Assembly (NCBI RefSeq): GCF_049651205.1
Contig: NZ_JBASBR010000013.1
Location: forward strand, 1-64,000
DNA length: 64,000 bases
Reading direction: 5' to 3'
Source of the DNA: Castellaniella sp049651205
Lineage (GTDB): Bacteria; Pseudomonadota; Gammaproteobacteria; Burkholderiales; Burkholderiaceae_B
Positions 58,997 to 64,000 of this stretch are shown one piece after another. Position numbers and translations under genes: made by a program. Position 1 is the first letter of the stretch. Every line of letters begins with the position of its first letter. The notes below the pieces were generated by a model. It saw only the letters and a list, made by a program, of their open reading frames with translations. It did not search any database and was not told the origin of the DNA.

Positions 58997-60135
58997 TGGC
59001 AGCCATAGATCCTGCCTCACGGATCGCTAGCTGGCAGATCCAGGAGGGCCGTCATACGCTGCCATGGCAGGACACACACGATCCCTACCGGATCTGGCTG
59101 TCGGAAATCATGTTGCAGCAAACCCAGGCCGGCACCGTCATTCCTTACTACCAGCGGTTTTTGGAGTTGTTTCCGGACGTGCTGGCTTTGGCCAATGCCC
59201 CGGCTGACGCAGTGATGCACGCCTGGGCAGGCCTGGGCTACTACGCACGCGCCCGCCATCTGCACCGCTGCGCCCAGCAAGTGCGCGACCACCACCAAGG
59301 GCGGTTTCCCAAGGACGCACAAACACTGGAAACCCTGCCGGGCATCGGCCGATCAACGGCCGCGGCCATCGCAGCATTTGCTGACGGGCAACGGCAGCCC
59401 ATCCTGGATGGCAATGTCCGGCGGGTGTTGATCCGCTACCTGGCCCTGGAGGGCGACCCTGCCTCGGCTGCCATGACGCGCACACTGTGGGCACATGCCC
59501 AGGTGTGGCTGGATCAGGCGCCTGAGTCTCTGGACATGCGGGCCTACACACAAGGGCAAATGGATCTGGGCGCCACCGTATGCACCCGCCACCAGCCTGC
59601 CTGCACCCGTTGCCCACTGCAAGAGGGCTGTGCGGCCCGTAAGCTAGGTTTGCAAAACGCACTGCCGCAGCCACGAAGCCGGCGCGAAGCCCCGCACTAT
59701 GAATGCTGGATGCCCGTGATCGAGTGCGAAAATCATCTCTGGCTGCAACGCCGACCCGCCGGAGGCGTGTGGGGCAGCCTTTGGGCACTACCTGTGTGTG
59801 AGCACCCAAGCGAGATAGACACCCTGCTTTCACACTTGGGGGTGTCAGCCACAGACAGACAAAATCTGGCTGCCTTTGAACACGTATTTACGCATTTCCG
59901 TTTGCATATCCGGCCGCTTTGGCTGCCAGTGCGCGGGCCCCTGCAACGAACCAAAGCAGCGGCCAACTGGCCTGAAATCTGCGCGACACCGCCCGTCAGA
60001 CAACCAAAAAACCCAGTTTTGATTCCACCAGAAGCCGGCACCCCTGCCTGGGTACCCCTGGCAGGGCTTTCTGGCCTGGGGATGCCCGCACCCGTCTCTC
60101 GATTACTACTGGGCCTGTACCCCAACACAGACTGA
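58996..60135 (+). CDS. mutY: A/G-specific adenine DNA glycosylase
   Basis: Removes adenine opposite 8-oxoguanine. The 379 residues include the HhH-GPD motif LPGIGRSTAAAIAAFADGQRQPILDGNVRRVL (with the catalytic aspartate), catalytic glutamate in LSEIMLQQTQ, the [4Fe-4S] cysteine set C-x6-C-x2-C-x5-C in CTRHQPACTRCPLQEGC, and a C-terminal NUDIX-like domain. The ATG at 58996 shares one base with the ftsX stop. ftsEX-mutY is an unusual but clear run. Confidence 0.95.
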   Translation: MAAIDPASRIASWQIQEGRHTLPWQDTHDPYRIWLSEIMLQQTQAGTVIPYYQRFLELFPDVLALANAPADAVMHAWAGLGYYARARHLHRCAQQVRDHHQGRFPKDAQTLETLPGIGRSTAAAIAAFADGQRQPILDGNVRRVLIRYLALEGDPASAAMTRTLWAHAQVWLDQAPESLDMRAYTQGQMDLGATVCTRHQPACTRCPLQEGCAARKLGLQNALPQPRSRREAPHYECWMPVIECENHLWLQRRPAGGVWGSLWALPVCEHPSEIDTLLSHLGVSATDRQNLAAFEHVFTHFRLHIRPLWLPVRGPLQRTKAAANWPEICATPPVRQPKNPVLIPPEAGTPAWVPLAGLSGLGMPAPVSRLLLGLYPNTD

Positions 60136-60168
60136 TCGGCAATGCGCCTGCCGGCAGATAACCCTGCC

Positions 60169-61323
60169 CTATCTGACGCGTCGATCGGATGGGGGCAGTT
60201 GGTGGGCCCCGATACTCATCAGCAAACCGCAAGCGATACCCAGCGTCATGAGTGCCGTGCCGCCGTAGCTCATGAATGGCAGCGGTACACCCACCACAGG
60301 CAACACCCCGGTAACCATCCCGATATTGACGAACACATACACGAACATCATCATCGACATGGCACCCGCCAGCAAGCGGCCAAATTGGGAAGGTGCCCGC
60401 ACCGTGATGGTAAGCCCGCGCAACACCATCAAACCGTACAGCACCAGCAGCATCACGCTGCCATAAAAGCCAAATTCTTCAGAAAATACGGCAAAGATAA
60501 AGTCGGTGGTGCGCTCAGGGATAAAATCCAGGTGGGTTTGCGTCCCTTGCATATAGCCTTTGCCATACACACCGCCAGAGCCCACCGCGATCATCGACTG
60601 AATCGTATGAAACCCCTTGCCCAGAGGGTCGGAACCCGGATTCAGCAGCACACACACCCGGCTTTTTTGGTATTCGTGCAACATCACCCAATCAACGCCC
60701 GGCTGACAGATCTGGTCTTCGTAAACCACCAGGGTGCCCAAGGCCAACACAAGCACCAGCACCACCGGGATCAGTATCCTGAACGAAAAGCCTGCAAAAT
60801 AAATCACGCAAAATCCCGATACCAGCACCAGCAGGGCGGTGCCTAAATCTGGCTGATCGATGATCAATGCCGCCGGCACCAGCAACAGCACGGTGGCCAC
60901 AAGAAAATCCAGGATCCTGAAGCGATTGGCAGACTGCCGCTGAAAATACCAGGCCAGCATCAGTGGAACCGCTATTTTCAGCATCTCGGAGGGCTGAATC
61001 CGGCCAAATCCAAGATCCAGCCAACGCGTGGCCCCTTTGCTGGTAACCCCAAACAGCATCACGGCCACCAGCAGCAAAACACCCAAAATATAAAAATAAG
61101 GGGCTGTGCGCATGATGGTGGTGGGCCGCACCAGGGCAACGGCCCACATGGCCACAAAAGCGATCAGAAAATTGCGCAACTGATCGGCAAACCGCCAGTC
61201 GGTGTTACCCACAGCGGAGTGCATGGTGGCCATGCCAACCATAGCCATCACCACCAGCAAAATCAGCAAGGGCCAATCGAGCACCGAGAAAAGCCGTCGG
61301 ATGGCCTGAATGATGAGGTTCAT
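60169..61323 (-). CDS. rodA: Rod-shape glycosyltransferase RodA (SEDS)
   Basis: Elongasome peptidoglycan polymerase paired with PBP2. The 384-residue SEDS protein has about ten transmembrane helices, the ATRWLDLGFGRIQPSEMLK motif (about 101-119) with the SEDS GRIQPSE, and the large extracellular loop with NPGSDPLGKGFHTIQSMIAVGSGG and ERTTDFIFAVFSEEFG. It overlaps mrdA by four bases, giving the mreD-mrdA-rodA order. Confidence 0.95.
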   Translation of the reverse strand: MNLIIQAIRRLFSVLDWPLLILLVVMAMVGMATMHSAVGNTDWRFADQLRNFLIAFVAMWAVALVRPTTIMRTAPYFYILGVLLLVAVMLFGVTSKGATRWLDLGFGRIQPSEMLKIAVPLMLAWYFQRQSANRFRILDFLVATVLLLVPAALIIDQPDLGTALLVLVSGFCVIYFAGFSFRILIPVVLVLVLALGTLVVYEDQICQPGVDWVMLHEYQKSRVCVLLNPGSDPLGKGFHTIQSMIAVGSGGVYGKGYMQGTQTHLDFIPERTTDFIFAVFSEEFGFYGSVMLLVLYGLMVLRGLTITVRAPSQFGRLLAGAMSMMMFVYVFVNIGMVTGVLPVVGVPLPFMSYGGTALMTLGIACGLLMSIGAHQLPPSDRRVR

Positions 61324-63383
61324 GGCGTGTCCTCCTGTGCACCATCTTCGGGCGGTGTATCGGCATCCGGCAAGGGTGCAGGCTCGGGGGGTTCAGTGTC
61401 CTCGGGGCCTGGGGCCACATCGGGCAAGCTGGCCGCTTGCCCGCCCGGCGGAGCATCAGGCGCTTGCTCGATGATTGCATTCATCGCCTTGCGTGAAGCA
61501 TGCTCTTTTTCCAGCTGCTGCTGACGCTCGCTGACCCGGCCCGGGTCAAGCCAGTAGTCAAACACGGTGCGGGCAATGGGCGCTGCTACCGAAGCCCCCC
61601 AACCGCCATTTTCCACAATCAGGGCAACGGCAATCTGCGGATCTTCGACAGGGGCATACGCCATGAACAAGGCGTGGTCGCGCAAGCGCTCGTCTACCGA
61701 TTGTGCCTTGTATTTAGCGCCCCGCAAGCTGTACACCTGCGCTGTGCCTGTCTTGCCGGCCGCTTGATACGTGGCCCCGCTAAAGGCACGCCGGGCTGTC
61801 CCTTTGCGCACCACATCCACCATGGCATCGCGCACCACCTTCAGATTTTCTGGCTTAAGCGAAATGGTGTACTGGGGGGCAGGCACCGGGTAAGTAAACT
61901 GCCCGGTCAAGGGATTGATAATACGTCGCACCAGATGAGGCTTCATGTAGACGCCGTCATTGGCCAGCACCGACGTGGCCTGGGCCAACTGCAACAAGGT
62001 AAACGCGTTGTATCCCTGCCCCACCGTGACAGACACCGTCTCGCCCTGATACCAGTGCTGCTGGGACTGCTTTTTATAAGCCTGGCGCTTCCAGGCCCTG
62101 GAGGGCAGTACGCCACGGCGCTCACCATCCAGATCGATCCCGGTGATCTGTCCAAAACCAAACTGCTTGCTGAAATCGTGCAAGGCATCCACGTCCATCT
62201 CTGCGCCCAGCGAGAAAAAATAGGTATCCGAGGACACCACCAGGGCGCGATGCATATTGGTGGGGCCATAGGCAGCCCCACCAGCATTGCGAAACTTTTG
62301 GCCGGCCAACTCGAAATACCCTGGGTCAGGAACCAGTTGGTTGGGCCCGCGAATCCCCATCTGCAGGGCGGCCAGCGCTACAAAGGGCTTATAGGTGGAA
62401 CCAATCGGATAGGTGCCGTATAACGGCCGGTTGATCAGGGGATGGTCGGGAGACTCATTGAGCTTGCGCCAGTTTTCAACATCAATACCATCCACAAATA
62501 AATTGGGATCAAATGATGGTGAAGATACAAACGCCAGCACCTCACCCGTGTGAGGCTGGATCGCCACCAACGCACCTCGCCGGCCATCAAACTGCGCTTC
62601 TGCCAGTTTTTGCAATCCCGTATCAATGGACAGTTCCAGGTTGGATCCCGGAATCGGATCCGTGCGGCTGAGCTCCCGGACGGGCCGTCCGGTGGCGGTC
62701 ACTTCCAGCTCTTCAACCCCTGTGCGCCCATGAAGGGCTTTTTCCCATGTTTTTTCGATCCCCTTTTTGCCCATCACCAGGGTGCCGCGATAATTGCCCT
62801 CTTGGCCGGTTTCCTCGAGATGCTGTTCGTCGGCCTCAGAGATACGGCCGACAAAACCCAGCACATGCGCGGCGGATTCGTGCAAAGGATAATCGCGCAC
62901 CCAGCGGGCCTGCAGGCTTACACCGGGGAACTCGAAGGCATGCACCGCAAACCATGAGGCTTCGAGATCACTGAGGTTATTGCGCAGCAACACGGGCGCA
63001 TAGCGCCCGCTTTGCTCGTACAGCCGCAAAAATTTTCGCTGATCGCCTTCACTGATGTACACCAGCGGACGCAGGCGAGCGAGCAAATCATCCACACTGC
63101 CTTTTACCTGTGCGCGCGTCACCAGCAGGGTGTAGTCGCGCAGATTGTGCGCCATGACCTCGCCATACCGATCGGTGATCTGCCCACGCCGGGGTGGAAT
63201 TGGCACAATGGTGATGCGGTTTTGATCGGCACGCGCGGCCAGGTTGTCGTAGCGCACCACTTGCAAATACCACAGGCGGCCCACCAACAACAGCAGGCAG
63301 ATCAGGCCAAACAGCCCCGCCACCCAGGCACGCAGCAACACGGTCTGGCGTTGATGCTGGCTGGTTTTGTGGAATTCAAACAT
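61320..63383 (-). CDS. mrdA: Penicillin-binding protein 2 (elongasome transpeptidase)
   Basis: Class B PBP cross-linking lateral-wall peptidoglycan, with RodA. The 687 residues have an N-terminal anchor (about 20-43), a pedestal domain with RGQITDRYGEVMA, and a transpeptidase domain: S329-T-Y-K332, an SSDT region as SxN equivalent, and KTGTAQ. The C-terminus after about 640 is a proline/acidic tail (PPEPAPLPDADTPPEDG) not seen in E. coli PBP2. It is 9 bp after mreD and overlaps rodA. Confidence 0.95.
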   Translation of the reverse strand: MFEFHKTSQHQRQTVLLRAWVAGLFGLICLLLLVGRLWYLQVVRYDNLAARADQNRITIVPIPPRRGQITDRYGEVMAHNLRDYTLLVTRAQVKGSVDDLLARLRPLVYISEGDQRKFLRLYEQSGRYAPVLLRNNLSDLEASWFAVHAFEFPGVSLQARWVRDYPLHESAAHVLGFVGRISEADEQHLEETGQEGNYRGTLVMGKKGIEKTWEKALHGRTGVEELEVTATGRPVRELSRTDPIPGSNLELSIDTGLQKLAEAQFDGRRGALVAIQPHTGEVLAFVSSPSFDPNLFVDGIDVENWRKLNESPDHPLINRPLYGTYPIGSTYKPFVALAALQMGIRGPNQLVPDPGYFELAGQKFRNAGGAAYGPTNMHRALVVSSDTYFFSLGAEMDVDALHDFSKQFGFGQITGIDLDGERRGVLPSRAWKRQAYKKQSQQHWYQGETVSVTVGQGYNAFTLLQLAQATSVLANDGVYMKPHLVRRIINPLTGQFTYPVPAPQYTISLKPENLKVVRDAMVDVVRKGTARRAFSGATYQAAGKTGTAQVYSLRGAKYKAQSVDERLRDHALFMAYAPVEDPQIAVALIVENGGWGASVAAPIARTVFDYWLDPGRVSERQQQLEKEHASRKAMNAIIEQAPDAPPGGQAASLPDVAPGPEDTEPPEPAPLPDADTPPEDGAQEDTP

Positions 63384-63392
63384 AGACGCAAA

Positions 63393-63959
63393 TCAAGCCG
63401 AGCGGGCGTCATCGCCATCCAGTCGACGCTGCGGCAACAACAACAGTACGTCTGCCAGGGGCAACAAGACACCGGTGATCAGGGCTGCCCACAACCAATC
63501 CCAGCCTACCCATTCGCCATTCAGCCAGGCGCCCAACAGCCGCGACGCCAGGGCAGCTCCTACTAGAATCGGGACAATGTGCAGGGTGTGCTCCCAGACG
63601 GTGAAATGTCGCAGGCGGCCATGCAGGCGTATGACGCCGTAGGCGCACAACACATAATTGAGCGCATGCAGACCCAACAGGCCCGAATCATGCACGTCCA
63701 TCAGCAGCCCCAGGAAAAAGGCTGTAAACAGCCCCACCCGGCGCGGTTCATGCAGACACCAGAACACCAGCACCAGCAGCAGCACATCGGGCACCGGATG
63801 CCACAGGCGCCAGGGCAACAAAGAGGCCAACCAAACCAGTATCAAAGAGCCCCAGATCAGCAAGACCGAAGACGGCCGATGAAACGGCGCGGCATCTACG
63901 GGCTGCAAGGACGCCAGGGACGAACCTGACATCCGACGATCAATGCGATCCGGCGGCAT
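63393..63959 (-). CDS. mreD: Rod shape-determining protein MreD
   Basis: A 188-residue elongasome membrane protein with about five transmembrane helices and the HEPRRVGLFTAFFLGLLMDVHDSGLLGLHALNYVL block typical of MreD. The ATG at 63959 has AGGAG 8 bases upstream. Its start overlaps the mreC 3' end by 20 bp. Downstream are mrdA and rodA. Confidence 0.93.
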   Translation of the reverse strand: MPPDRIDRRMSGSSLASLQPVDAAPFHRPSSVLLIWGSLILVWLASLLPWRLWHPVPDVLLLVLVFWCLHEPRRVGLFTAFFLGLLMDVHDSGLLGLHALNYVLCAYGVIRLHGRLRHFTVWEHTLHIVPILVGAALASRLLGAWLNGEWVGWDWLWAALITGVLLPLADVLLLLPQRRLDGDDARSA

Positions 63960-64000
63960 TCTCGAACTCCTGCGGTTGAGGGATCCCGGAGACGTCGACC
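63940..64000 (-). CDS. mreC: 3' end of mreC (cut by window edge)
   Basis: The frame ending at TGA 63942-63940 encodes the last 19 residues visible (VDVSGIPQPQEFENAAGSH). Position directly upstream of, and overlapping, mreD makes this the C-terminus of MreC. The body of the gene is outside the window, so the call rests on gene order. Confidence 0.75.
   Translation of the reverse strand, partial: VDVSGIPQPQEFENAAGSH

Overview
The window looks like a chromosomal segment of a betaproteobacterium of order Burkholderiales, most like family Alcaligenaceae (Bordetella/Alcaligenes/Pusillimonas relatives). I judge this from gene order and protein character, not from a database search. The pointers are a lysine/alanine-rich histone H1-like protein with a WPFP tail, the order tyrS / M23 peptidase / anmK / erpA / argC / rpsI-rplM, the pmbA-darP divergent pair, and the accB-accC-prmA-zinc-ribbon-kinase run. 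By eye the DNA is GC-rich (high fifties percent; not computed). Genes are tightly packed with many ATGA overlaps, and no stretch longer than about 300 bp lacks a gene. The largest gaps are 34570-34848, 17960-18232, 27293-27562 and 6200-6464.

Layout. 1-162: last 30 codons of an ISL3-family transposase and its duplicated terminal repeat. 202-12006: tRNA-Val, replication/repair genes (dnaQ, rnhA) with a methyltransferase, divergent gloB-mltD-fabI-DUF4262, tRNA-Ser, then a minus-strand block nrdR-ribD-ribE, glyA, a PEBP protein and tyrS. 12252-20780: M23 endopeptidase and anmK face erpA, a coiled-coil membrane protein, argC, rpsI/rplM, a Tat-exported TRAP binding protein and pmbA. 20832-30741: darP, a serine esterase, a Pat-type protein acetyltransferase, gltX, a lipoprotein, a membrane protein, the histone H1-like gene, YggT, a glycine-zipper lipoprotein and a PfkB-type kinase. 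30754-35349: zinc-ribbon/DUF3426 protein, prmA, accC, accB and a TlpA-type thioredoxin. 35421-42397: envelope genes mpl, an RNB exonuclease, tonB-like, mtgA, lptG, apaH. 42361-53053: acyltransferase, ruvX-yqgE, rubredoxin, thiD-like/thiE, hemL, MarR, argJ, rplU-rpmA-obgE, proB and an Lrp regulator. 53054-64000: dadA, riboswitch-controlled thiC, an OmpA-like lipoprotein, ftsE-ftsX-mutY, and mreD-mrdA-rodA ending in the 3' tip of mreC.

The genes work mainly in envelope construction and recycling (mpl, anmK, mltD, M23, mtgA, mrdA, rodA, mreCD, ftsEX, lptG), cofactor supply (riboflavin, thiamine, heme, Fe-S insertion), translation (three aminoacyl-tRNA/ribosomal clusters) and amino-acid synthesis (argC, argJ, proB, glyA). 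Regulatory elements visible in the DNA are a TPP riboswitch before thiC, a 13/15 match to the Lrp consensus between lrp and dadA, sigma70-type promoters for tRNA-Ser and rplM, a structured rplU leader and several intrinsic terminators.

No CRISPR array, prophage, toxin-antitoxin or defence island was seen, and I found no convincing unknown multi-gene system. The unusual points are local: a duplicated IS end, a 41-bp duplication of the esterase 3' end, an acetyltransferase that seems to lack part of its ATP-grasp fold, a ThiD-family protein without the usual GTGC motif, a TRAP binding protein without membrane partners, and the absence of aroQ, aroE and lptF from places where relatives usually carry them.
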